Source: a virus. Taken from it: 28,875 bases of DNA. Positions 15,401 to 21,431 of the stretch are shown one piece after another. Every line of letters begins with the position of its first letter. The stretch's first letter is position 1. Made by a program: the position numbers and the translations under genes. The stretch covers positions 1 through 28,875 of the IMG/VR virus record IMGVR_UViG_3300017756_000071. One strand, given 5' to 3'. The notes beneath the pieces were generated by a model. It was given only the letters and a program-made list of their open reading frames with translations, was not told the origin of the DNA and did no database searches.

Positions 15401-16090
15401 AATTATTTGAGAGATTTATTTGCACATGACATATCTTATGGAAATGTAATGCCTATTCTAAGACTTGGTTTTGCTGGAGTTGCAGGTGGTACAATAGCTA
15501 ATAAAGCAAAAGATTATGCTAGGAGTTGGGTTTCTGGAGAAACTGTTTTAAATCCAGAATCAAATATTCCAGAAGACTTAGAAGATATAGTAGATAACAT
15601 AGCTAGTATAGGTGCTTTTGGTTTTATGGGAGATGTTGTTTCATCTACTATGGAAGAAGGTAGAACTTATTCTAACGCTTTAAAATTTTTAGCATACCCA
15701 CCTTTTATTTCTGATATGGAAAACATTATAACTAGGTTTTTACCTGCAGTAGAAAGAGATTTTACAAACTATAGACAAGATGCATTATTAAGAATGCCAA
15801 GTCGATTACTAAGATTAACAGGTTCTTCTTTTTTAAGAGAAGGAGCTAAGAGATTAGAGACTGAAGGTATGAAACTTAATAGAATAAAAAGCACAAGGTC
15901 TAGAACAGTTAGCAAAGTATTAAGTATGTTGGAAAAAGCTAATGAACCTATAGACTATGATAAAGCCGTAGAAGAAATAAGAGCTTGGAATCAATCATTT
16001 CCTCAATACCCTATACTATCTTCAGATGTAAGTGCTAAAAAAATCTACTCTAGAAAACTTAGAAGATATAAGAAAAAAGTATTAGGTTAA
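12440..16090 (+). CDS. Giant internal virion (ejection) protein, 1216 aa
   Basis: At 1216 residues it is close in size to T7 gp16, the core ejection protein, and it occupies the equivalent last place in the structural block. The N-terminus (EQLVSAYRKKYPNW and PQYKTQL) is a short domain frequent at the start of such proteins. Residues ~90-270 contain several Gly/Ala-rich hydrophobic stretches (ADLGITLASGGVGAKLG, GAVLGGATVGTGAYL) that could form a membrane channel. The remainder is helical and basic. I do not see a convincing lysozyme or transglycosylase active site. It ends at 16090, sharing TTAA with the convergent helicase gene. Confidence 0.68.
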   Translation: MYTKEQLVSAYRKKYPNWSKYDDDKIYRHVTSKFPQYKTQLQKPTEPEATGFVDSLPNWWKKGYNDSITGMADELMTGKKRFDLSGYEPGVLEDIASFAASMFASPADLGITLASGGVGAKLGQSVARKLVTKRLLRSGVPSSKANVIGRRAARKAYGVGVGRASGGLAGYEGVKSAFTQKLENGDIKPEEVVKDTISGAVLGGATVGTGAYLTSKGFSTLSKVTAEAGVLGTATPLTEGEMPTPQDYVNSAGMIIGLKAVGGAIKTPGRLKQFFEKSRRPENRREKMSSEIAESYGEVEGSDAFKQLIQREEWIDFKGDKWTRTSPPNSKKIKLVSFSKGENKILSEKEFQLQYKLSDEAQIPISKVQEYRAGKLRELESSLKIDDTQKQLFRYESLGKKSRNAVDTIKTDDTKIPLNYLKPKELFRYRDSLLKKQEVSKAIDDLKNKGWVTQEAKSSLFPKDFFPAPVASLMNNLTRAKYRGSQKQAIRQYYYGIGKFQTTKDTLTGDYLGNLLKTGLFTPSKKEINKFRTRGMSFNDAEEAYYVDLYNKVKAGQVTDINKVTTSIARNFVSAGGQFPAFEKNYVPYMIKKDIADIMFNDMLGVFSKKSEIAKRLKQEFDTSSVDFLTGLSANPKNWLKKNDKLANYLDGIIKRNVSSLRRETKRMLAVNLDRGVDLPYLQAYSKIANGLREELFNVFGNLEKSRKFNIPEELLEKNLKTLLTRYSTKAANRTAFVQTFGAKGKKFEALLKNADDNDKGIMRELHHHIKGDIEYHNNYNYQPNTKEFFQKVMEWETGLKIGLGYAPLMNVTQSTISTALEAGYIPFFRGIFSLANKETRQLIERSGVTNYSMFNEMIGVSRSQGLSSKVADVLGKYSGFTGINKVNQILAASTAKGMVDDLYKAVKGKGIYGKSANYRKWAESKLRQFDIDPKKSRLLDEDYIKAMSKFARKTQLQKDLLEDPLWFNNPKVRVFTQFKRFGYRQFNYLRDLFAHDISYGNVMPILRLGFAGVAGGTIANKAKDYARSWVSGETVLNPESNIPEDLEDIVDNIASIGAFGFMGDVVSSTMEEGRTYSNALKFLAYPPFISDMENIITRFLPAVERDFTNYRQDALLRMPSRLLRLTGSSFLREGAKRLETEGMKLNRIKSTRSRTVSKVLSMLEKANEPIDYDKAVEEIRAWNQSFPQYPILSSDVSAKKIYSRKLRRYKKKVLG

Positions 16091-17418
16091 AAAGGATTAG
16101 GAGTACCTCTTACTCCATCCCCTCTATTATTAGCCATAGCTACAGCTTCCTGTTCTGAGTCTGTTACTGTACAGCTGTTACCGTGATAACCTACCTCACA
16201 AGAATTAGTTTGTCCATATCTATTCTTAGCTACTATAAGCTCTAAGTAGCAATCACTATTACCATCATCTCCATATCTAGATACCCAAGGATAATGAGAG
16301 AATACTACTATCTCTGCATCTTGTTCTAAGTTACCAGACTCTGCTAGGTCAGATAACCTAGGTACTCTATCATTTCTATGCTCCATATTTCTATTCATTT
16401 GAGATACTAGTATAACAGACATATCCTCTGACTTAGCTAACCACTTATAGTTTCTACTTACATCTCCTATCTTAAGTCTTAAGTCTCTTCTATCTTGAGG
16501 CGGATGCTCTATCAATCCTATATGGTCATCAATAACTACATCTGGCTTAACTGCTTTTATCTCCCTAAATGTATTCTCCATATCCCTAACATCATCAAAC
16601 ATAAATAACTTACCATTATATAACTCTGATATTTTGGCAGACACATCTTCTATAATTTTACTATCTATATCTACGTTATTACGAAGGTTTCTATACTGTA
16701 TAGAATCTGACTCCATAGCTAAAAACTTTTTCATCATCTCTGTATTAGGCATCTCTCTATTAAACATAGCTACCTTCATACCTTGATGTACTAAATTCCT
16801 AGCTATATTAGCTGAAACTGTAGTCTTTGCATTTCCCGGTCTACCTGCTATGATGGTTATCTCACCTCTAGTCATACCAGTAATTACTCTATCTAAAGTA
16901 TTTATACCTGTTTGTATAAGAGTAGTAGAATTAAATATAGACTCTTTAGTCTTATCTAACAACCCATCTATGTTGAAAGTCTTATTAGGCTGTAGCTTTA
17001 TTATATTTCCTATGGTAGTATGAGCATCCTCTAGTAACCTATTCGTATCAAGTGAACCATCGTTTATATCATTTGATATAGTATGCATCTGCTTATCTAA
17101 TATTCTTCTTAAATAGTAAGAGTGTAATCTCTTTGCATATGTATTAGCTTTTGATGGAGAGGTAACCTTTTCTAGAAACCCACTAATCTCATACATAGAA
17201 TGGTAACCATCTTTAGAAGAACCAACCTCTTCACATACTGTATTTAAATCTATATCAATACCTCTGGAGTGTAGCTTGTCTAAAGACTTCCAAACTTTTT
17301 GATTGAACGATGAGTAAAAGAAATCATCATCCGGTATCCATTGTTTGACAGAGTCTATATACTCACTATCCTGTATTAAGCATCCCAACAATGCTTTCTC
17401 TAGTTCAACACTATTCAT
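16087..17418 (-). CDS. dnaB: Replicative DNA helicase, DnaB family
   Basis: The 443-aa length is standard for DnaB. The N-terminal domain (ELEKALLGCLIQD) is present, with a linker, then the RecA-like core: Walker A GRPGNAKTT (residues 192-200), Walker B VVIDDHIGL (294-302), the VSQMNR motif (338-343), DLAESGNLEQDAEIV (357-371) and the arginine-finger region AKNRYGQT (397-404). It unwinds DNA at the fork using ATP. Walker B reads IDDH where many DnaB proteins have IDY. The protein ends in NPF. AAGGA precedes the start. It is the last gene of the minus-strand block and overlaps the convergent virion gene at the stop codons. Confidence 0.95.
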   Translation of the reverse strand: MNSVELEKALLGCLIQDSEYIDSVKQWIPDDDFFYSSFNQKVWKSLDKLHSRGIDIDLNTVCEEVGSSKDGYHSMYEISGFLEKVTSPSKANTYAKRLHSYYLRRILDKQMHTISNDINDGSLDTNRLLEDAHTTIGNIIKLQPNKTFNIDGLLDKTKESIFNSTTLIQTGINTLDRVITGMTRGEITIIAGRPGNAKTTVSANIARNLVHQGMKVAMFNREMPNTEMMKKFLAMESDSIQYRNLRNNVDIDSKIIEDVSAKISELYNGKLFMFDDVRDMENTFREIKAVKPDVVIDDHIGLIEHPPQDRRDLRLKIGDVSRNYKWLAKSEDMSVILVSQMNRNMEHRNDRVPRLSDLAESGNLEQDAEIVVFSHYPWVSRYGDDGNSDCYLELIVAKNRYGQTNSCEVGYHGNSCTVTDSEQEAVAMANNRGDGVRGTPNPF

Positions 17419-17419
17419 A

Positions 17420-17785
17420 TTAATCCTTTAACTTTGGTGGTATTCTATCTAGGTTTTTTCTCTCATACTCTTGCCGTAGTAAATAGCTTTTATTCTCATT
17501 CTTTATTACAGCAGATAAATACTTAACACCATAACCCCTATCTACACCACTTCTCTTTTCAAATTTATTTATAGATTCAATAACAATGTTATCATCTATA
17601 CCTTGTATCTCTGTAAGTAAACCGCACATATCTACATCTTTTATGTTCCAGTGAGCAGAGAGGCTAGAAAATATTTTATCTACAGCCTCTAGGACTCTAG
17701 GAGACCTAGCTAATCTTAACCTCTCTAGACTCAATGAAACATCTTTCTTATTTATTGTGCCTCTACATAATGGACACTTAGCCAC
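17420..17785 (-). CDS. Possible helicase loader/replication accessory protein, 121 aa
   Basis: It starts with GTG, and the stretch MAKCPLCRG gives a single CxxC at residues 4 and 7. The rest is helical, with a C-terminal GVDRGYGVKYLSAVIKNE. That Tyr-x-x-x-Val-Ile pattern recalls the C-terminal region of DnaC/DnaD-type loaders. It lies directly upstream of the DnaB gene with almost no gap, where phages often place the loader. I would call it a loader only provisionally. One CxxC alone cannot hold zinc, so dimer-shared binding or a partner is needed. It overlaps the preceding zinc-ribbon gene by eight bases. Confidence 0.55.
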   Translation of the reverse strand: MAKCPLCRGTINKKDVSLSLERLRLARSPRVLEAVDKIFSSLSAHWNIKDVDMCGLLTEIQGIDDNIVIESINKFEKRSGVDRGYGVKYLSAVIKNENKSYLLRQEYERKNLDRIPPKLKD

Positions 17786-18209
17786 AGGAGTCGCAATCCT
17801 TTTTGTTTAAAGGTACATTATTAAATATTTTAGGGTTTAAATACCTGTCCCCTAAAACCTTACCTGCAGAATCCATACTTCTAGTTTCATAAGGTCTCTT
17901 GCATTTAAGACATTTATAAACTTCTGAAGTACTTACTTCCTTAATCTTCTTACCTGTAAACTTTCTATATCTCTTTGTACTACCACTTGCAACGTCTACG
18001 CACTTCCAATCTATCCAATCTTTTCCTAGATAATAAGCTAAATCATCGACTTTAGCCTTTGAAATATCTTCGTACTCCCCGTAACTTCTTTTATCAGAGA
18101 TATTAATGCTAGAAATATTGTCATCTCTATTATAACGTACGACTTGCCTCTTGACTCTTTTACTAATTGAAGGTGTAATCCCTCTATTTCCTCCGAAGGT
18201 TTCAACCAT
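17778..18209 (-). CDS. Zinc-ribbon protein, 143 aa, unknown function
   Basis: Two CxxC pairs (Cys100/103 and Cys139/142) are separated by a loop containing YETRSMDSAGKVLGDRYLNP, so the C-terminal 45 residues should form a zinc ribbon. The N-terminal ~55 residues are polar and basic. They are encoded in DNA that also encodes the end of the resolvase in another frame, a 172-base overlap. AAGGA about eight bases upstream supports the ATG at 18209. Zinc ribbons beside helicase genes often bind DNA or the replication complex; primase-like function is not supported by any catalytic motif. Confidence 0.6.
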   Translation of the reverse strand: MVETFGGNRGITPSISKRVKRQVVRYNRDDNISSINISDKRSYGEYEDISKAKVDDLAYYLGKDWIDWKCVDVASGSTKRYRKFTGKKIKEVSTSEVYKCLKCKRPYETRSMDSAGKVLGDRYLNPKIFNNVPLNKKDCDSCG

Positions 18210-18397
18210 TCTGCTATCCTTTTTCTTACTTTACATTGTACTGTAAATTCTTCTATTACCATATCTACTTCAGCGTGTAATCCTAAAGACCTACCATCAG
18301 AACCCCACGCTCTTTTTGAATCTAATCCAAACTCAAGAGCTTTGTTAACACACTCTCTCTCGTAACGATTACCTTTTGCTTTGCTTTTTGATGGCAC
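18038..18397 (-). CDS. Holliday-junction resolvase-like PD-(D/E)XK nuclease, 119 aa
   Basis: It starts at GTG after AAGGAG. The N-terminal KGNRYERECVNKALEFGL supplies the catalytic Glu of Hjc-type resolvases (Glu13/15), followed by RAWGSDGRSLG, then VDMVIEEFTVQCK with Asp45 and a Q-x-K (Gln54, Lys56) in place of the more common E-x-K. The fold pattern and length match small phage resolvases that cut branched DNA before packaging. The last ~30 residues, after VIIEMTIFLALISL, are poorly family-like and lie in the frame overlap with the next gene. It fits with the Rad52-like and Cas4-like recombination genes upstream. Confidence 0.8.
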   Translation of the reverse strand: MPSKSKAKGNRYERECVNKALEFGLDSKRAWGSDGRSLGLHAEVDMVIEEFTVQCKVRKRIAEWLKPSEEIEGLHLQLVKESRGKSYVIIEMTIFLALISLIKEVTGSTKIFQRLKSMI

Positions 18398-18399
18398 TT

Positions 18400-18660
18400 C
18401 TACTCCTTCTCTTCTTTCTCTTCTTTGGAAACGGACTCTCCAGAAACTTTATCAATCCCTTGCTTGCCTTCTGTAAGAATGTCATCTATTTTCTCCTTCA
18501 TAAACTCAGTATACTTTTCTGTATCTCCTTTCATTTCTAGATAGTTATATAGAAAATCACTAAGTATTGTTAATGATGATTTATTAGATAAGGCTATCTT
18601 GGTTAAAACATCTAGTTGCCTTATCACTTCTCTGTTAGTTATTTTATTTTTTCTTTTCAT
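18400..18660 (-). CDS. Hypothetical protein, 86 aa, with acidic tail
   Basis: The start at 18660 is preferred because AAAGGA lies six bases upstream; an upstream TTG in frame (18696) has no clear ribosome site. The product is helical: a basic N-terminus (MKRKNKITNREVIRQLDVL), a helix-rich middle, and a strongly acidic Glu/Lys-rich end (SVSKEEKEEKE). It is not recognised. Its stop overlaps the ribosome site of the resolvase, so the two are presumably expressed together. Confidence 0.6.
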   Translation of the reverse strand: MKRKNKITNREVIRQLDVLTKIALSNKSSLTILSDFLYNYLEMKGDTEKYTEFMKEKIDDILTEGKQGIDKVSGESVSKEEKEEKE

Positions 18661-18668
18661 AGATTCCT

Positions 18669-18770
18669 TTATAGAAACAGGGGAGCAAAGCGCCAACTTT
18701 TTAATTTAAACACAATACTCATATCATAAGATATATTGTTATTGTTTATTATTTTAATTAAGCTCCCCAT
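18669..18770 (-). CDS. Doubtful 33-aa frame
   Basis: This short frame, MGSLIKIINNNNISYDMSIV followed by FKLKSWRFAPLFL, lies in the gap between two clearer genes. It has no ribosome site before its ATG. The sequence contains a 7-bp inverted repeat (GGGGAGC at 18680-18686, GCTCCCC at 18762-18768) that could instead make this a structured untranslated spacer. It is listed because it fills the gap; it could easily be chance. Confidence 0.2.
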   Translation of the reverse strand: MGSLIKIINNNNISYDMSIVFKLKSWRFAPLFL

Positions 18771-18784
18771 AGGTTTCTAATTAT

Positions 18785-18913
18785 CTAAAGACTATTTTCT
18801 ATTCTATTTAATCTTATGGTAATAAATGCCCATAAGGCTACTCCGTATAGAGTCTGTATTATAGTATCAAACTCTTGAGTCTGTAGTATTTCTAACATAG
18901 TATATTGAAACAT
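18785..18913 (-). CDS. Small membrane protein, 42 aa
   Basis: An AAGGAG sits six bases before the ATG, a site as good as that of any large gene here. The product has a polar N-terminus (MFQYTMLEILQTQEFDT), one hydrophobic helix (residues ~18-34, including LYGVALWAFITI) and a short basic/polar end. It is a typical phage micropeptide of unknown role; inner-membrane targeting is likely. A hairpin lies just upstream of it, separating it from the HTH-like gene. Confidence 0.55.
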   Translation of the reverse strand: MFQYTMLEILQTQEFDTIIQTLYGVALWAFITIRLNRIENSL

Positions 18914-18936
18914 ATTTTCTCCTTATTTAAAATTAA

Positions 18937-18960
18937 GAGGGTGTTTAATGGTACACCCTC
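18937..18960 (-). terminator. Hairpin, probable attenuating terminator
   Basis: An 8-bp perfect stem (GAGGGTGT / ACACCCTC) with an 8-base loop lies 13 bases after the stop of the 18974-19186 gene. On the minus strand it is followed by TTAATTTT, an interrupted T-run, so it may end part of the transcripts or protect their 3' ends. The run of A on the other side is short. Confidence 0.55.
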
Positions 18961-18973
18961 AAAACCATTAGTA

Positions 18974-19186
18974 TTACTTAGTTGTTAGACTATAAGTAGC
19001 AAACCCTTTCTTATTTATACTAGTAGTTATATCCATATCAAACCTAGTACGTAATACGTGTATTACAGCCGCTAATCTATAGACACCAAATCTACTGATA
19101 GCTGACCTAGCTGTTAAGTTTTTTCCTGTATTTAGGAAGTTCATTACTTTTACTATTTGACTTTTTCTTTTTCTTGTTTTTGCCAT
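18974..19186 (-). CDS. Small helix-turn-helix-like protein, 70 aa
   Basis: The N-terminus is basic (AKTRKRKSQIVKVMNFLNTG), followed by a segment reading ARSAISRFGVYRLAAVIHVL, which has the spacing of a helix-turn-helix (helix, turn at Phe-Gly, recognition helix with Tyr-Arg). It ends with a beta-wing-like ITTSINKKGFATYSLTT. This suggests a winged-HTH DNA-binding protein, perhaps a regulator of the early genes. GAGG precedes the start. The first 34 bases overlap the end of the previous gene. It is followed by a hairpin. Confidence 0.65.
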   Translation of the reverse strand: MAKTRKRKSQIVKVMNFLNTGKNLTARSAISRFGVYRLAAVIHVLRTRFDMDITTSINKKGFATYSLTTK

Positions 19187-19374
19187 TTTATTTCCTCGTT
19201 ATAGACCTTTCTCAAGGTCTTTGTTATTTCGTTGTCTTGTTGTTCAGTAAGTTCATAGACATGTTTACCTCTTCTTATATTAGTTACAGAGCCTAACATC
19301 AGCTCTATACCTCTTTTCCATCCAAAGGAATCTATGAAAACATCTTGTATTTCATTCCACTTACTTATCTTCAT
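19153..19374 (-). CDS. Hypothetical protein, 73 aa
   Basis: The start at 19374 is preferred to an earlier in-frame ATG pair because GGAG lies six to seven bases upstream. The product is mixed: MKISKWNEIQDVFIDSFGWK then a helical Lys/Glu-rich end (EEIKWQKQEKEKVK). It has no Cys and no membrane segment, and I do not recognise it. It overlaps both neighbours slightly, showing it is part of the tightly packed early operon. Confidence 0.55.
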   Translation of the reverse strand: MKISKWNEIQDVFIDSFGWKRGIELMLGSVTNIRRGKHVYELTEQQDNEITKTLRKVYNEEIKWQKQEKEKVK

Positions 19375-19618
19375 TAGGGGCTCCACCGTATTCATCATAT
19401 ACTCTACTAGGATATAGTTCCTCTTCCTTTTTCGTCATTCCTTCTGCTATATTTATCTCTGCTATCCTATTGTATTCCTTCTTTAACTTTTCTGTTATAG
19501 AATATACTTCTTTCAACTTAATATGCAGTGTTTTAATATTAGAGTTTATTTTAAGTATATCTCTATAAGCGTTTAAAGACCTAATGATTACTTCGTATTC
19601 GTTATTAGTTACTTTCAT
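19361..19618 (-). CDS. Hypothetical coiled-coil protein, 85 aa
   Basis: The ATG follows the SSB stop with no gap, so translation is probably coupled. Most of the chain is a Lys/Glu/Leu/Ile-rich helix (residues ~5-55, e.g. KINSNIKTLHIKLKEVYSIT), ending in a more polar Tyr- and Pro-containing tail (YPSRVYDEYGGAP). No family is recognised. Immediate coupling to SSB suggests an accessory role in replication or recombination, without proof. Confidence 0.55.
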   Translation of the reverse strand: MKVTNNEYEVIIRSLNAYRDILKINSNIKTLHIKLKEVYSITEKLKKEYNRIAEINIAEGMTKKEEELYPSRVYDEYGGAPNEDK

Positions 19619-20191
19619 TTAGAATGGTAGGTCGTCTACATCTACTTTACCATTCTTCCAAGAGAAAACATTGAACGCTTTAGGACTTACCATATCTTCT
19701 CCATCTCTATTAGTCCAGCTCTCATGCTTTACTCTTATGATTGCAGGTTTACCCTCTGAGTTAGAAGGAGTTAGTGTAGGTAAAGCAAACACCTTTTTAC
19801 CGTCTACCTCTTTCTCTTCAGGTGATATACCTAACGATTCTAAAACCTCTTTAAACTCTCTATTTCCACCAGAGTTAGGTTCTAAATTAGGACTATCTGG
19901 GTTTTTAAATCTAAAGAAACCTTTAGACCTAACTGTCTTACCTACAAATAAGTTACCACTATGTTCCCCAAAGTTTTTATCGGAGTTCTCAGCAGCTAAC
20001 TTAAATGTTATATTGTATATGTCAGCCATATACTTACCTCTTATAACAACGTTCTCTTTCATTGTAAATTCCTTTACATGAGCGTAGTACTCGCCCTCTG
20101 GAATCATTACGTTAGGCTTGTCTAGTGAAGGGTCATAGTACGATTCGCCACCCATAACACCACCTAATACTTCATCTATTGAATTACTCAT
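19619..20191 (-). CDS. Phage single-stranded DNA-binding protein
   Basis: The 190-aa protein has an OB-fold-like beta core (IPEGEYYAHVKEFTMKENVV, IYNITFKLAAENSD, GKTVRSKGFFRF) and a polar linker, and ends in VDVDDLPF. The terminal D-D-x-P-F is the hallmark acidic tip by which SSBs recruit partner proteins. The overall pattern resembles the DUF669-type phage SSBs more than E. coli SSB. The context fits: it is translated directly after a Rad52-like annealing protein (8-base overlap) in a recombination operon. It coats single strands for replication and strand annealing. Confidence 0.8.
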   Translation of the reverse strand: MSNSIDEVLGGVMGGESYYDPSLDKPNVMIPEGEYYAHVKEFTMKENVVIRGKYMADIYNITFKLAAENSDKNFGEHSGNLFVGKTVRSKGFFRFKNPDSPNLEPNSGGNREFKEVLESLGISPEEKEVDGKKVFALPTLTPSNSEGKPAIIRVKHESWTNRDGEDMVSPKAFNVFSWKNGKVDVDDLPF

Positions 20192-20807
20192 TTATTGTTT
20201 CCTCTTTTAGTTGATTTATTCTACTTATTACTTTACTCATATCTCGCTTCTCTACGTCACCGTTCTCTATTGAGATAGATATTTTCTCTTTCCACTTCTT
20301 ATCTAAGCCTTCCATTTCTGCTGTCAAATACTCTATATCTTCTTTACTTAGAGAAGGGTCTTCTACTCTGTTACGATATACATCATCTGCTATATTTAAA
20401 TACATATTAAAAGCCTTCTTAATACAATCTGTATTAGCTGATTTAATATCGTTACCTACGTCTACAAAACCACTACCATCTCTCTTCTGCATTATCCTAT
20501 GAGCCGCTGTCATATCTCCTAATCTCCATATACCACCCTCGTACCATTTCAATCTTCCGTGTACCATAAATGCTTCGCTACCTAAGTTGTCTGTATTAAC
20601 TATAGTCCAAGACCATCCCGGATAGTACTTATCTGCAACTGAACGCATGTAAGAATACTCTACGTAATCTGTACCCATCTTATTCTTTACGAAAGACTTT
20701 GGTGTATCTACATTAGATACAGATTCATGTAGGTCTCTTATAGAGTTTAATCCCATGTCAGTAATTATCTCCGTAGGACTTTCTATTATCTTAACCTCAC
20801 TACTCAT
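20184..20807 (-). CDS. Rad52-superfamily single-strand annealing protein
   Basis: The 207-aa protein contains EYSYMRSVADKYYPGWSWTI, then MVHGRLKWYEGGIWRLGDMT, and VGNDIKSANTDCIKKAFNMY. A beta-sheet followed by a long helix with the (G/A)-D/N-x-x-K-x-A-x-T-D-x-x-K-K-A pattern is the signature of the Rad52/DdrA/Mgm101 annealing group. It would pair complementary strands exposed by the phage nuclease. AAAAGGAG precedes the ATG. It lies in one run with SSB and the Cas4-like exonuclease, a classic phage annealing module. Confidence 0.78.
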   Translation of the reverse strand: MSSEVKIIESPTEIITDMGLNSIRDLHESVSNVDTPKSFVKNKMGTDYVEYSYMRSVADKYYPGWSWTIVNTDNLGSEAFMVHGRLKWYEGGIWRLGDMTAAHRIMQKRDGSGFVDVGNDIKSANTDCIKKAFNMYLNIADDVYRNRVEDPSLSKEDIEYLTAEMEGLDKKWKEKISISIENGDVEKRDMSKVISRINQLKEETINE

Positions 20808-20995
20808 TCACACTCCTTTTCTTTTATCTTTATTATTTGTGCTGATAGATATACACAGGCATCTAGTAATTCCTCCAATGCTTCCTTCATCCAATCTCTA
20901 CCATCATGCACATCTACCTCTTGGTTATACTCTCTCTTACCTTTTTCTAACCTTTCTTTTATGAGAGAAATTATATGATTATTATCTTTAGACAT
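20804..20995 (-). CDS. Small MazG-like/all-alpha protein, 63 aa
   Basis: The product is one helical unit: HIISLIKERLEKGKREYNQE then DWMKEALEELLDACVYLSAQ. The EALEELLDACVY segment resembles the metal-binding helix of all-alpha NTP pyrophosphatases (MazG/dUTPase-like, ExxE...D), but at 63 aa only part of that fold is present. It could be a minimal phage version acting as an oligomer, or only look similar. AGAGG precedes the ATG. Its stop overlaps the start of the Rad52-like gene (ATGA). Confidence 0.55.
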   Translation of the reverse strand: MSKDNNHIISLIKERLEKGKREYNQEVDVHDGRDWMKEALEELLDACVYLSAQIIKIKEKECE

Positions 20996-21205
20996 TTAAG
21001 CCTCTGCTTTATTAGAAGATAGCAAGCCACTTATTAGAGAAGCATCGTTACTTAACTCTTTAGCTTTCTCTAGGGACTTCTTGAACTCTGGTAACTCATC
21101 TTCTTGATTAGCTACCACTACCATTAGATGCATTAAAGCCATCTCCATTTCTATTACTCTGTTTTCTATGTCTCCTATCTTATTTAGTATCTTTGTTTTT
21201 TCCAA
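20996..21205 (-). CDS. Hypothetical protein, 69 aa
   Basis: The start is a TTG at 21205, supported by GGAGG nine bases upstream. The product is helical and acidic, with a Met-rich hydrophobic stretch (VIEMEMALMHLMVVVANQED) and a helical tail with KSLEKAKELSNDASLISGLL. It could be a small coiled-coil adaptor. Its stop abuts the ATG of the next gene. No family is recognised. Confidence 0.55.
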   Translation of the reverse strand: MEKTKILNKIGDIENRVIEMEMALMHLMVVVANQEDELPEFKKSLEKAKELSNDASLISGLLSSNKAEA

Positions 21206-21422
21206 AATTAAAAACCTCCACTACGTTTGTTTTCCAATTACCCTCTCTATTTAAATTATTAGAGAACAGCTCAGCGTCTCTTTTTTCTTTAAATAATCTC
21301 TTTGGGTATTTTTTGTTTATCTTACTAGAGAAAGCGCCACCCCTTATCATCCACCAATCATATCCATCTCTAGTCTCTTTTATTGCCCATGCTCTACTCT
21401 TATCTATACTATCCTTAGTCAT
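21180..21422 (-). CDS. Hypothetical protein, 80 aa
   Basis: AAGGAG precedes the ATG. The sequence contains AWAIKETRDGYDWWMIRGGA and KRLFKEKRDAELFSNNLNRE, a beta-beta-alpha arrangement like small phage proteins in which aromatic strands are followed by a helix. The C-terminus overlaps the start of the next gene by 26 bases. Its function is unknown. It sits directly downstream of the Cas4-like nuclease gene (nine-base gap), so it is probably co-translated. Confidence 0.55.
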   Translation of the reverse strand: MTKDSIDKSRAWAIKETRDGYDWWMIRGGAFSSKINKKYPKRLFKEKRDAELFSNNLNREGNWKTNVVEVFNFGKNKDTK

Positions 21423-21431
21423 TACATCTCC

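Noticed and set aside
18680-18768. 7-bp inverted repeat GGGGAGC / GCTCCCC as a long-range stem
   Set aside because: Arms of seven bases about 75 bases apart can arise by chance; no extended pairing is seen beyond them.
19671-20081. A 136-aa plus-strand frame opposite the SSB gene
   Set aside because: It is an antisense shadow of a well-supported gene, Ser/Leu/Pro-rich without any motif.
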